Source: Nemertoderma westbladi (Eukaryota > Xenacoelomorpha > Nemertodermatida > Nemertodermatidae). Taken from it: 21,186 nt of DNA. A program made the translations under genes and the position numbers. A model generated the notes under the pieces. That model did no database searches and was not told where the DNA came from. It saw only the letters and a program-made list of their open reading frames with translations. Shown in pieces: positions 1-9,233 of this stretch (position 1 is its first letter; every line of letters begins with the position of its first letter). Location of the stretch: positions 1 through 21,186 of the forward strand of contig JAUCBJ010005118.1 of the NCBI GenBank assembly GCA_032718475.1, written 5' to 3'.

Positions 1-144
1 TGACTGCTTGAAGTAACGATGTTTTAACGCCTCCTTTGTCTGACCAATCAGTGACTGCTTGAAGTTACGATGTTTTAACGCCTCCTTTGTCTGACCAATC
101 AGTGACTGCTTGAAATTAGGATGTTTTAACGCCACCTCTACCTG
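1..144. repeat. 51-bp tandem repeat, about 2.8 units, cut by the window edge
   Basis: Units start at 1, 52 and 103 with TGACTGCTTGAA and run to ACCAATCAG. The first two differ at one base; the third is more diverged and degrades after about 138. The array probably extends beyond the window's left end. Confidence 0.9.
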
Positions 145-821
145 TCACACGTCTGCATAATTATACATTACAGTATTTTAAGCATCGGTCGGTCTGTCGC
201 GTCGGTTGAGTATTGCGTTCAATTGACAGGTAGACATCATACTGTCATAGGGGGGCCGGGGGCGTATAACGTAAAGGGTAGCCTACTCGTAGACACATAC
301 TGATAAGTTAACATTATTATAAGGTATGGAGGCAGGTAGGCCTACTTAGGTATATATGGCTGCATTACTAAGCCCCGTAAGGTATCTTTTTTAAGTTACA
401 TTTCTACATTTGCATTTGTTACAAAGGGCAGGCCTATACTAGTGCACTTCGGCTTCCAGTACCATACCCTCTGTCATTGCTGCATTGAACACCGGTATAC
501 CGGTACGCACAACATACTATATTCTATTATCCCAGATACCTGCTACCGGTAGGCCATATGGTACTGGTAAAAGCAGTACAGCATTGCTTTATGTGAAGTA
601 AGTAATATTAATTTAGCGACATCTTATAATAAACTAAATTTACATAGTTTGAAAAGACCATATGACGAAATTCAATATTTATTTTCACATGTCTGCATGG
701 TTGGTTGTTTTTAGATTATTTTTCATTTGGCGGGCCCAGTTCGGTCCAGTTCGCCCCGCTTTCGATCCAGTTCGGTCCAGATTCGTGTAGAGTACTACGG
801 TACTATCCTATTTATTTCTAG
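145..821 (+). other. Upstream region with no recognised gene
   Basis: Between the tandem repeat and exon 1 I see no convincing start exon. The best donor-like site is GTAAGT at 598, downstream of an ATG at 558, but the ATG frame meets TGA just before it. The stretch has one TAGGCCTA (337-344), several ACCGGTA motifs (490-550) and a small CAGTTCGGTC-type duplication (728-780). The promoter could be here but has no visible signature. Confidence 0.4.
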
Positions 822-979
822 TTGATGCCACGAGCCAAAACGCTGAGGATTTATACCGCTGGGTAAAGAACTTTGCTAGAGTCGGCCCGTATCTCGACAC
901 ACATACCCGTCCCGAAAAAGACCAAATCCAACCAACAAATGTTACCGCTCACTTCAGATTCTTTCAGATATATTTTGTC
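822..979 (+). CDS. Exon 1 (of those seen): N-terminal helix and first beta strand of the receptor
   Basis: Acceptor TTTATTTCTAG ends at 821 and the exon opens in phase 1 (two bases, then GAT). It encodes residues 1-52. The run NAEDLYRWVKNF is the expected amphipathic N-terminal helix. A TRPEKD stretch matches the 'Y...RPV.N' turn of nicotinic receptors, and NVTAHFRFFQIYFV matches the 'V.V.FGL.L.QIIDV' strand. NVT (Asn39) is a possible N-glycosylation site. The donor is GTTAGT at 980, giving phase 0. This end point is exactly where vertebrate nAChR exon 2 ends relative to the protein, and the next exon continues the alignment without a gap (Q-I-Y-F-V then N-T-K-D-Q). The upstream exon with the start codon was not found. 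Confidence 0.8.
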
Positions 980-1102
980 GTTAGTAACATTGTGAACAAT
1001 TTTTTTTTAATTTCAATTTTCAATCCATATATTATTTTTGCATATATACACCATGCCACAGAATATAGCTTAATTACTTTATTCAGGTACTTACTTAGAT
1101 AT

Positions 1103-1156
1103 CCCCCACCCCCCCCCCCCCCCCCCCCCCCCCCACCCCCCTCTCCCCCACCCCAC
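1103..1156. repeat. Poly-C tract
   Basis: An uninterrupted run of 26 C (1109-1134) is flanked by CCCCCA and CCCCTCTCCCCCA. It lies inside the first intron. The glycine- and proline-rich reading frames across it are artefacts. Confidence 0.95.
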
Positions 1157-1579
1157 AATTTTATGATACAGTGATTGTTTCCCCTTCCTCCTTAGCGGTT
1201 GAGCCAGAATTGTTATTTTCACTTTTAATTTATTTAAAGCTTTCGCTTTATCCGTCGATATTACACCAGTTACACTGAGGTTATTCTTCAACCTTATAGT
1301 GATTTGTTGGTACTGATGGAATGGAAAGCTGTCCATCCATGGAAGGATTCAAAATCTGAATTTCGTTTAAAAATAGCTGATTGGCATGTTGTTCGAATGT
1401 TGTATGGTTTTGCTTCTGCGCGAGGCAATTTTATTATATTTATTAAATACATCATATGTTCTATTCACCTTCTTCAAACGCTTGTAGTTAAATATGGGGA
1501 CTGTCTGTTTCAAATTTCATGCAATCTTATTAAGAATTGTAGAACAATTTAGTTTGGGTGTAAAATGCGACCGTCTCCT

Positions 1580-2170
1580 TTATTAGTTAGTTAGTTCGTT
1601 TTTGTTATTTAATGTATGGGCCATGTCTGGCCCCAAGCTTAATCAGGCTTATAAGACACCATTACTATATATACAGTATAACATTACACACAATACAAAA
1701 TAATCACCGGTATATCAAAAATACAGAAATAATAGCACTAAAAAAATTCCAGATTCAAAATGAGTTATCATAACACCTAATTATATATTAATTAATTCAC
1801 AACCTCTTATCAAATAATTTCACAAGATTATTAACAGTAGCAAGATGATTTGTACTCATTAAGTATTTCAAAGTACCGATACCATTTAAGTTTAAATGAT
1901 TCATTTCCTTTGGGAAATCGGATCTATCTAGCACACAATAATTACACAGAAAATGTATTTCATTTTCAATGTCACCAGACATACAAATGTACAGTGTACA
2001 TAATCCTCTACACCAAAATTTGATTTAAATTGCACATAGCGTTTAGCTGCGGACTTCGAGGAGCCTCTAAGTTTAAGGTGATTCTCCATCTCCGTTTTCA
2101 CCCCCTCGCACAACAATTTGTGAGCCTCATCAATGTCTTTTTGTTCATGCTGTGCGTTTTCGATAACCAT
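1580..2170 (-). mobile_element. 3' fragment of a non-LTR retrotransposon (decayed)
   Basis: Read on the minus strand, an early frame contains RYVQFKSNFGVEDYV, matching the 'Y..FK..FG.E.YL' segment after the thumb of non-LTR ORF2 proteins. After a frameshift/internal gap comes GDIENEIHFLCNYC, the 'IE.E.HFL..C' zinc-knuckle-like end. Then LKYLMSTNHLATVNNLVKLF, the usual 'FLMS....LAKFL' tail, runs to a stop. A 3' UTR-like stretch follows and ends in (AACT)-type repeats near 1585, a simple-repeat tail as seen in CR1/RTE-like elements. The coding part is broken by at least one frameshift and a deletion. Family identity below non-LTR level is not clear. It sits antisense in the intron between exons 1 and 2. 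Confidence 0.68.
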
Positions 2171-2252
2171 ACAAATTTATGAATGGATTACCACCTTCTA
2201 TTTATTATATGGTATTCTATTATTATTTAACATATTTACTTTATTATAATAG

Positions 2253-2407
2253 AATACAAAAGATCAGACATGGAGCATTCGTATGGAAACGAACCTTTTT
2301 TGGGTTGATCCAAATAAAGTCTGGGATTCCGCTAGTTATGGGGGAATCAACGAGCTGTATTTCCATGACGATGAACTTTGGTTACCACCGGTTATACTTG
2401 ATAATCT
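2253..2407 (+). CDS. Exon 2: loop D to loop A region of the ligand domain
   Basis: The acceptor is ATAATAG ending at 2252 with a weak pyrimidine tract; the donor is GTAAGT at 2408. It encodes residues 53-103 plus two bases of Leu104. Family hallmarks are clear: FWVDPNKVWD corresponds to 'EW.DY.L.WDP', YGGINELYF to 'YGGV..I.', and ELWLPPVILDN to the signature 'IWLPDIVLYNN'. The loop D tryptophan of acetylcholine receptors is replaced (RMETN where NVWLK is usual) and the loop A tyrosine position carries Asp. The length of 155 bp equals the sum of the 45-bp and 110-bp exons 3 and 4 that I recall for vertebrate nAChR genes, so those two appear fused here. Confidence 0.9.
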
Positions 2408-2513
2408 GTAAGTTGGAAAATTCCGTGGTATTATATTTATTATCAAACGATTGTTTTTGATTTCAGCATTCGCCACTTTCCAATAATATATTGTAGATAT
2501 TTTTGTAAAACAG

Positions 2514-2686
2514 GATAGCGAAAGAAGAAGTTACTTTAGATATTCGAGTGAGTAGTGACGGCCATGTGAGATGGGACCGAGTTGGTATCTACACAATAAG
2601 GACGACTCTAAACTCATACGTATTCCCTTTTGATTATCACGATTTGAATATTAAGTGGGTTGTTAATGTCGTACCAATATCAATAG
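2514..2686 (+). CDS. Exon 3: beta strands and the Cys-loop region, with both cysteines missing
   Basis: The acceptor GTAAAACAG ends at 2513; the donor is GTACGT at 2687. It encodes residues 105-161 in phase 2 in, phase 1 out. GHVRWDRVGIYTIR matches the family pattern 'G.V.W.PP.IY...C'. The loop core FPFD (141-144) is intact, so the Pro-loop fold is expected. The two disulfide positions, 13 residues apart in the family, are Thr134 and Leu148 instead of Cys. After the loop, NIKWVVN replaces 'KLKFGSW', so the loop B tryptophan of the acetylcholine site is also absent. The substitutions sit in a clean frame with no stop, so they are not explained by decay. Confidence 0.92.
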
Positions 2687-4259
2687 GTACGTATAACAGC
2701 ATATCAGTATTTGTGCCTACTTATGAATATATTAATACTTTATACTGGTCGTTATATTTACCAAACTGTGCATCGCCCCTCGTGCAAACCAGAATAAATG
2801 GAGAAGCCGGTGTGTTTATTGTGGTATTGCACAGCGTCTAAAGAAAGATCCATTCAAATTTAGGAGATCCCCAATGTGATAATTGCTTTTAAATCACTGA
2901 TATGACTTCTAGAATATTAATTTATACCAAGAGGGAGCTGTATAAGCGTAAATCAAAGAACATCAGTTTATTTAGGAATCATCATATCTAAACCGCTTCC
3001 ATTTGTGTTTTTTGAACGGATTTTAATAATTTATGTCGCCTTAAACTTGAATATAAAATTATATAGTATCTTTTTGATGAAGCTGTCTATATTAATTCGA
3101 CATTCAGATGTGTGTGCGCCCACTGAAGCACTACTAGTGTAACTATCTTTTCCAAACAAGTGACACTATCCCCTCTGTGCCTCTGCCAAACTAACAAATA
3201 AAGCCGACCCCATTCCTGCATCCCATCCCAAACAATTCCCACTCATCATGTTAATTTGAGAGGTTGCCCCCTACCAATACTGTATGTATAGGTACACGGT
3301 ACACGTTATCCGCACCCAGAGATATACTGACGTGTTTGAGCGAATACGACAGGCAACTGTACAAGTTGAAGGTTTTGTGTTGTAAACAATACGCCGACAA
3401 TCTAATCAGATCTAGCGGTATTTCATGTTAATTTTCAATTCAGTGAAAGGAACCGGTTGCAGTGGAATGCTATTCTAACCAAAACAATAAAGAATACAAA
3501 TTATCCTGGTTCACAAAATGTGTGATATTCAAACTCTCTGAAGAGGGTGGAAGGTGTATATTGGTCTGAGTCTTGGGCGGTGCGTGGCCTTGTAAAGATT
3601 TAGGTCTATATTTTCTTTTCTACTCAATGGTTGGTGAGCGTTCTTCTGGCCTGGATTAGAAGAAGTTCCGCGGCGATAAATATCGATACCAAAAAGAAAA
3701 TGGCAAGCTTATTTAATTTAAAATAAGCAAAACAACATTATTTCACCGACAAGGACGCTAAGTGATGGTTCTACTGTACATAGACTATGTGCATAGGCAT
3801 GTCCGCCTGACGCATGGTATAGACAAATCTGGTCAACCTGACTTTGATTCTGGCCTGGCACGGTACTGATTATTTTAATTTATCCATTCAGAAGTCAATT
3901 CAAGTTAATTCAATTTCTTGTTTTTGGTCATTATATAGAAAAATTATATTTTAGCTGCTTATTATAAGTTTACAGGGTTTATGTATCATGTTGTCGTGGA
4001 GGGCATGTATTTCTAAAATAATAATTATGTTCACATCTTTGCCATTGTCCTCTACAAATCGATTACAAATAAATCTAACAGATATGTTTCAGTCCAGGAC
4101 TTTGTCCATAAATTAATTGTTGGATACAGTATCTACGCGAACATGTTACAGCAGTACAGGTACCGGTACCAGTCCTGCACTACTTAGTATAATCAATAAC
4201 CTCGTTGTCGCCTTCGTTATTATGTACTCCCCATTCTCAATATATTATCTTTCTTTCAG
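2687..4259 (+). other. Intron 3, no recognised element
   Basis: This is 1.57 kb of AT-rich sequence between exons 3 and 4. I found no open frame, terminal repeat or RNA gene. An in-frame extension of exon 3 to 2841 is chance read-through of the intron. Confidence 0.6.
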
Positions 4260-4376
4260 TTTGGCTACAAATGGCTGAAAATTCGGAGACAGATCTCAGC
4301 GATTATTCAGAAAATGAAGAGTGGTTATTTTTAAAAGAAGAAGTCAAACAATTGTCTACAATTGTTGAGAAACATG
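4260..4376 (+). CDS. Exon 4: beta8-beta9 loop and loop C region
   Basis: The acceptor TATCTTTCTTTCAG has a strong pyrimidine tract ending at 4259. The exon completes Val162 and encodes residues 163-200. DLSDYSENEEWLFL matches the 'DLS.Y..NGEWDL' segment of nicotinic receptors. The loop C part (KEEVKQLSTIVEKHG) has no vicinal cysteine pair and is short, as in 5-HT3-type and non-alpha subunits. The donor used is GTTGGT at 4377, which is non-consensus. It is preferred because it leaves one base (phase 1) that the next exon completes; the alternative GT at 4381 breaks phase. Confidence 0.85.
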
Positions 4377-4535
4377 GTTGGTATTGATTGCATTGCTGTG
4401 TGGTCACTCGAGGTCTAATATTATGTAAAAGTTCTTAGGGAGCGACTGAATAAATATTTAACAGGAGTGTAAGTAGACAAATTGTTCCATATCATCAATC
4501 CAACACGCCTTATCAACAACATGGTTTTCGCGGTA

Positions 4536-5665
4536 TTATCATCATCTTCAAGGCCAGTGTTATTTAAAAGGCGTTTCAAGAATTTCATTGGTTGCCAACC
4601 ATGACGATTCTATCTATGACGCCGCCAAAACACAACATGGTTGAATGTCTGGTCCTCAAGGTGAAAAAATTGTTCTGGCTTTACAGGGTCTGGTTGGAGA
4701 TCTGTCCATAGCATTTGAAACAAAGAACCTTGTGTAGTATTTAGAGCCTCGAACTGAAACAAAATTTGACTAGTTTCAGTTTCAGTTCGAATAAACCTGT
4801 TTGTTTAAGTTCCTATTTCAGTTACAGTTTAAAATAAATAGTTTCAGTTTCAGTATTAGTTATATTAATTTACACAACTATTCAAAATACATTTGAATAG
4901 CTGACTGCGGCCAATCGTTTTGTAGTGACTTTGAAAGTCACCTCCCGATGGACCGCAAAATAACCGTAATTTTTAAGCAGCAAAAAAACAATTTGTAGGA
5001 GTAACGTTACGTATTATTAGGCCTACTACAGTAGAGAATAAACTTTTATTTCGTTTTCCTTCCGACACTGTTACATATAATTGATTTCTCTCGACAAACT
5101 ATTACTATTGTTTTTTATATAGAAGGTCATTCATTGTTTGAGTTTGAATCCGATATTCTTCCTTCCACGTGTATTTATTATATTTTCCACTCGTTTCTTT
5201 TTTTAGCACGCTCTTCGCTTCTGCTGAATCAATTGAAGCTATTGAAAATAATTACTTTCCAATACTTTATTTTCTTTCTTCTTATTGAATAATATTACTT
5301 TTAATAGTTTTTAACAGAATAAAGCAAATTACATTTAATATTTTTCAAAAAATGAAATATTATCAACATTAAAATACACAAATTAAAAGTAGATTATATT
5401 ATCAACTCTTGAGGAATTCAGTATTGTAAAATATTATATTTTTATAATTTTTCTCAATTACAATTTAAGTTTCAGGTCAAAAAATATGCCACAAACAATT
5501 ACAGTTCTGTTGCAGTTCCGATTCAGTTTTTAGTTCGCATCACTTTTTTGTTCGAGTAGTATTCGTATGTATGTGGCGTGCGATCCAGAGATTTTGTGTC
5601 CTCGATAGTTACCAGAATGGACTCGCCATCTATGGAGTAGGGCCTACTGGTTCTATTTTTGTGTA
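4536..5665 (-). mobile_element. Decayed reverse-transcriptase fragment, interrupted by an insertion
   Basis: Segments 4536-4741 and 5564-5665 align, in the same orientation, with the retroelement copy at 9474-9830 (for example CATCTTCAAG.CCAGTG and ATCCAGAGATTT.GTGTCCTC). When the 0.8-kb insertion is left out the two halves run on continuously against the other copy, up to the junction GTAGTATT/CGTATG. It covers the C-terminal end of the ORF only, on the minus strand, with many changes and no open frame. Confidence 0.72.
4742..5555. mobile_element. hAT-like non-autonomous DNA element with 8-bp target duplication
   Basis: Flanked by GTAGTATT at 4734-4741 and 5556-5563. The left end is TAGAGCCTCGAACTGAAAC; the right end, read inverted, contains AGTGATGCGAACTAAAAAC, an imperfect terminal inverted repeat. 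Near both ends are short TTTCAGTTTCAGTT-type subterminal repeats, also common in hAT elements. No transposase frame is present, and the interior is AT-rich. The 8-bp duplication is the hAT hallmark. The exact right end is uncertain by about 15 bp because the inverted repeat and the duplication are not directly adjacent. Confidence 0.62.
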
Positions 5666-6002
5666 AATAATGGTATAGTTATGCAAGCAAGTATGCAAGG
5701 TATAGTTAGGCAAGCTAGTGCATCTGCGGAAGGAGTAGAGTGAGGAATAACTGTTTTATTCATAAATAATTGTTACTTTTTCGCTCAAATTAAGACCAAA
5801 ATCGGGAGAAAAAGTTGTACTTTTATCCCTAGGGAAACAAAGTAACCCATAGCATTGCATTGATTTTACTCTTTGCAGTAAGTATGGAAGGAATAATATA
5901 GTAAAATACTATAGTTCAATTTATTTCGTACCACTATATCTCTGTACGTTTTATTAAAGAATTAAGCAACAAAAAAGTACCAATTTAATAATAAAATTAC
6001 GT
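5666..6002 (+). other. Intron 5 segment, nothing recognised
   Basis: AT-rich DNA between the interrupted retroelement fragment and the small inverted-repeat element; no frame or repeat structure stands out. Confidence 0.5.
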
Positions 6003-6136
6003 ATTACATGGGAAAAAAAACGTAGAACACTTTTTTTCAATATTCTCTCCACACTTTATTAACCTCGCTGAAACTCGGTAAATAAAATGCCTCGAGAATA
6101 GTAAAAAAAGTTATAATTTTTTTCCCATGTAATAAA
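6003..6136. mobile_element. Small MITE-like element with 17-18 bp inverted ends
   Basis: The left end TATTACATGGGAAAAAAA is mirrored by TTTTTTCCCATGTAATA at the right end. The total is about 134 bp with AT-rich interior and no coding capacity. TA on each side could be the target duplication. Confidence 0.6.
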
Positions 6137-7016
6137 TAAATATATATTATAGTTTGAAAAGATTTATTTTCTAATTATGACCCAAGTGTGTATATGTATC
6201 AACAGAGCGAGCGCAGCGAGGGAGGGAGGTTTATATAAATATACAAGGGTCAAAACCCTTATTAGTGTCATTTTCAAAAATTATGTACAAAAATTTGTTA
6301 CATATATGTCAACCTATCGGGGATGCAAACGCGTGATTAAAATCGAATATTCGAATGTTTAGGAATATTGATGAAATTCATACCTACTTATGGAACTAAT
6401 TGCAGTTACGTCACAACAATGCGGTAAGCAATCTCACAATTAGCTATCAGTGGCTATCATCCACGCAAGAGCAATGGATATGACACCCAAGACGTTTTCC
6501 AGAAGTCTGTTGCTCTGATATATTACTTTGCAGGTTTACCCGGGTGTTACTAGAGCGCAGATCGCCCAGAATGGTTCGATGGGTATTTAATGAATGTTCA
6601 ACATTGAGAGTAAGTGTGTCGCCCATTCGTCCCAACAAGGTGACAGTCAAGAATGAGAGAGCCTTCGGGTTGCCCTCCGGTATTTTGCGTTTTACCTCAG
6701 TTTACCTATTGAAACGCCAATGATTTTGATCAAATAACTACAACTTTCTATATAAAACGACATTGGGATACCGGTTGGTAGTGCAGAGGAGCAATTCATG
6801 AAACAATGGAACACAGCACTTGAAGCCTAATAATATTAGACATATTATTATGTCTTACAAAGCACAACAAATAACGGTAAACGAAGACACGTAGACCAAC
6901 AATGTTGGTTACATGATGGGCGAATAATCCAATAAAGAGCGGCATAGAACATAAATTATTATTATTAATAGCTGGTTTGTTTAAGTTAAGTTGAATTTAT
7001 TGTTTTTATTCTACAG
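6137..7016 (+). other. Rest of intron 5, no recognised element
   Basis: It holds a purine-rich patch (6203-6231, GAGCGAGCGCAGCGAGGG) and a more GC-rich, complex-looking stretch at 6430-6690 with a 67-codon minus frame that matches nothing I know. The acceptor region of exon 5 ends it. Confidence 0.45.
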
Positions 7017-7256
7017 GAGAGAAATATTCCGAAATCGTGCTCATCCTACCTATATGTAGACGACCTTTGTTCTACATTATCTCAATTATGATTCCGAGTT
7101 ATATGCTCTTCCTTATTATAGCATCGTTATTCCTCATCCCCATTGAATGTAACCAGAAGATTGGTATGGCGGTAACCATATACAACTGTCAGCAAATAAT
7201 AGAAGTCATTGTCAACCAGAAGATGCCCCGTAGTTCTATTGGCTACCCAATTCTAG
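7017..7256 (+). CDS. Exon 5: pre-M1 strand, M1, M2 pore helix and M2-M3 loop
   Basis: The acceptor TTTTTATTCTACAG ends at 7016; the donor GTAAGT is at 7257. It encodes residues 202-280. KYSEIVLILPICRRPLFYII is the classic entry into M1 ('RR.LFY'), and M1 keeps its proline (Pro227). M2 spans about 248-270 and aligns without gaps to nAChR M2. It differs at key pore positions: Gln247 at -1', Gly250 at 2', Thr254 at 6', Asn257 at 9' (usually Leu), Glu263 at 15', Gln268 at 20'. The downstream MPRSS then P-I-L-G matches 'IP.TS...PLIG'. Neither the cation motif GEK nor the anion motif PAR is present (NQK instead). Confidence 0.94.
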
Positions 7257-7543
7257 GTAAGTATACTATTTAGGCCTAGTGAATTATTACAGTATGTCAA
7301 ATTTATGTCAAATTTGAAATTCAAGTAAATATCACAACACACGACTAAGTAGTCCATGTCTATTCGGTAGAACACATCCATAATCGGCCAATACGTATAC
7401 ACAGTTCAGAAGTTGCATGTTTTGGCATCTGAAAAGGCTATTTTGATTTTATCTATATAAAAAATATAATTCTGGAATATTATATTTATCATAAGTAGCT
7501 GGGCTTCAATGCAAAACCGAATTCACTATGTAACTATATAATA

Positions 7544-7712
7544 TACATAAACAGACTGTTCTAGAATACGGAGTATTTGTTAAATAGAATAAATGGCCTA
7601 CAGCGGAAGTAAATTACGTGCAAAATTCGAATGCCCAAATCTCACCTATTTTTATTTTTCAACGAAATTCGTATTGTGTTACATATTTGGAATCCTTACA
7701 CGAACCAGCATT
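7544..7712. mobile_element. Fragment of the palindromic foldback family
   Basis: ACATAAACAGACTGTTCTAG, TTAAATAGAATAAATGGCCT and CAACGAAATTC...GTTACATATTTGGAATCCTT all recur in the same order in the right arm of the large foldback element (19567-19714). It is a third, truncated member of that family, inside intron 6. Confidence 0.72.
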
Positions 7713-8085
7713 CCATAAGTAGGCCTACCAACAGATCACTATATAAAAGTAAAGTAAAGTTTTCTTCGGCCGTTAGTCCACGGATTGCGTACAAATTCTT
7801 ACGACTGACTGCATTTCCATTGCGGTCCTCCCAGAACTATACTCCCCAAAAATTGGTTCTCATTTAGGTAATGTCATTTAGGTTTTGGACCCTGGCTAGT
7901 CCCTGTAAAGCGTTTGTGCCGAAAGGAAAACTAAACCGAAGACCGACCCCAAACCGAGATCAAACCCTCGACCTCGGGAGAGACTTGAAATATATCTATA
8001 ATTCTTAACTATTTTCTAATTATCATTGCAGAAATGGAGTCAGCATAATTTTAGACCTTAGAATATGTCTTAATTATCGATTCAA

Positions 8086-8634
8086 CCAATTGGTTATTGA
8101 TTATTGACATAATAAATATTAACCAATAGGAGATGGTTTAGCGCGAAATTCAAACTCAAATGTTTACATGCATTTTTCTCAAATGTGCTTATTTTTGACT
8201 AAAAATCTATCTCCTCCGCCATTTCTTAACGGATTTCGATTCTGTTTGTTGGACATTGTTGGTAAAGATTGTGTCTACAGAATAATGGGGCAGATTTTCA
8301 AAATTTTGCTGCAATCAAAAGTTATGACGTCACAAATGTCATTTTGTCATAAATTTTAGTTTTTTTTCGAAGAAATGAGATTGATGACGTCATAACTTCT
8401 GACTGAGGCAAAATTTTGAAAATCCGGCCCCTTATTCTAGTGACACAATCCTCAGCTACAACTTCCCACAAAAAAAAATTGAAATCCGTTAAGAAATGGC
8501 GGAGGAGATAGATTTTTAGTAGAAAGTAAGCACATTTGAGAAAAATGCATGTAAACATTTGAGTTTGAATTTCGCGCTAAACCATCTCCTATTGGTTAAT
8601 ATTTATTATGTCAATAATCAATAACTAATTGGTT
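8086..8634. mobile_element. Long foldback element, arms of about 270 bp
   Basis: The left arm (8086-8355) and right arm (8363-8634) are inverted copies: AACCAATTGGTTATTGATTA against TAATCAATAACTAATTGGTT at the ends, and TTATGACGTCA against TGACGTCATAA close to the centre. The loop is only a few bases. Overlapping opposite-strand frames in the arms give similar peptides (NGFRFCLLDIVG and TDFNFFLWEVVA), which is simply the palindrome. No transposase and no clear target duplication. Confidence 0.88.
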
Positions 8635-8658
8635 ATGGTTATGGTTATGATTATTAAT

Positions 8659-8922
8659 TGGTTCCCCCAACACGCTTCTGTAACCTGCTCCTTTACTAAC
8701 CTGCTCATTTACTAACCTGCTCCTCCAAATGGCAATGAGTCCTGACGCTCTATGGCAATGGGACCTAAAGCTCTTTGGGACGTAACGCAATATAACCTCT
8801 TTGTTTTGTACAGGTCACAAAGAGCTTTAGGTCCCATTGTCATAGAGCTTTAGGTGCCATTGCCATTTAAAGGAGCGGTTTAGAAAAGTAGCAGCTTTAG
8901 AGGCGTGTTGGGGGAACCAAAA
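8659..8922. mobile_element. Second foldback element, TTGGTTCCCCCAACACGC ends
   Basis: The left end TTGGTTCCCCCAACACGC and right end GCGTGTTGGGGGAACCAA are perfect 18-bp inverted repeats. The arms continue imperfectly inward (TGGCAATGGGACCTAAAGCTC against GAGCTTTAGGTCCCATTG). CTGCTCC/TTTACTAAC short direct repeats lie in the left arm. It lies only 25 bp from the preceding foldback element, separated by (GGTTAT)3-like sequence. Confidence 0.85.
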
Positions 8923-8955
8923 CAATAAACGAAAGTTAACAAATTTTACAATATT

Positions 8956-9220
8956 GAATGGGAGAATCTTTTAGGCTCGTTAAGCCAAGGAATGCCTGTT
9001 CACCAACATGGGTGATCTTCCACAGTAAACCCTTCCACTCTATTTCCCAAGTTGCCTTGGTTCCCATTTATCGACCACTGAAGGATGAAAGCCGGGGTTG
9101 GGCTTAGGCTGCAGCATTTAAAGCACTGTGCCCAAACAGTGCTGCCCCATCTAGGGATCGAACCCGGGCTCCCTAATCGGAAGCACACTAATGTCAACAC
9201 TAGACCAAGCTGCTGCTGCT
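8956..9220 (-). mobile_element. tRNA-derived SINE with 13-bp target-site duplication
   Basis: Read on the minus strand from 9220, the head contains an A-box-like TGGTCTAGTGTTGA (about 9194-9207) and a B box GGTTCGATCCC (9154-9164) at the spacing of a tRNA gene. This is an internal RNA polymerase III promoter. A 190-bp body follows, not tRNA-like, ending near TTCTCCCATTC. Identical 13-bp direct repeats ATTTTACAATATT flank it exactly (8943-8955 and 9221-9233), proving retroposition. A 66-codon minus frame through it is not a gene. The B-box region is well preserved, so the copy may be young. Confidence 0.88.
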
Positions 9221-9233
9221 ATTTTACAATATT

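Noticed and set aside
558-600. Candidate signal-peptide exon from ATG at 558 to GTAAGT at 598
   Set aside because: The frame hits TGA before the donor and the peptide is too short and not signal-like.
964-1336. Open frames on both strands with poly-Gly/poly-Pro
   Set aside because: They are created by the 26-C tract; no conserved motif or codon structure.
6447-6650. 67-codon minus-strand frame in a GC-richer part of intron 5
   Set aside because: No recognisable motif, no neighbours in frame; kept only as an unexplained complex stretch.
7900-7985. Possible second SINE remnant (minus strand GGTTTGATCTC, B-box-like)
   Set aside because: No A box at the expected distance and no flanking duplication; the match is too weak to call.
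8168-8558. Two similar small proteins on opposite strands
   Set aside because: They are the two arms of one inverted repeat read in opposite directions.
8631-8652. GGTTATGGTTATGGTTATG as an internal telomere-like repeat
   Set aside because: Only three units, and not the TTAGGG motif; ordinary short tandem repeat.
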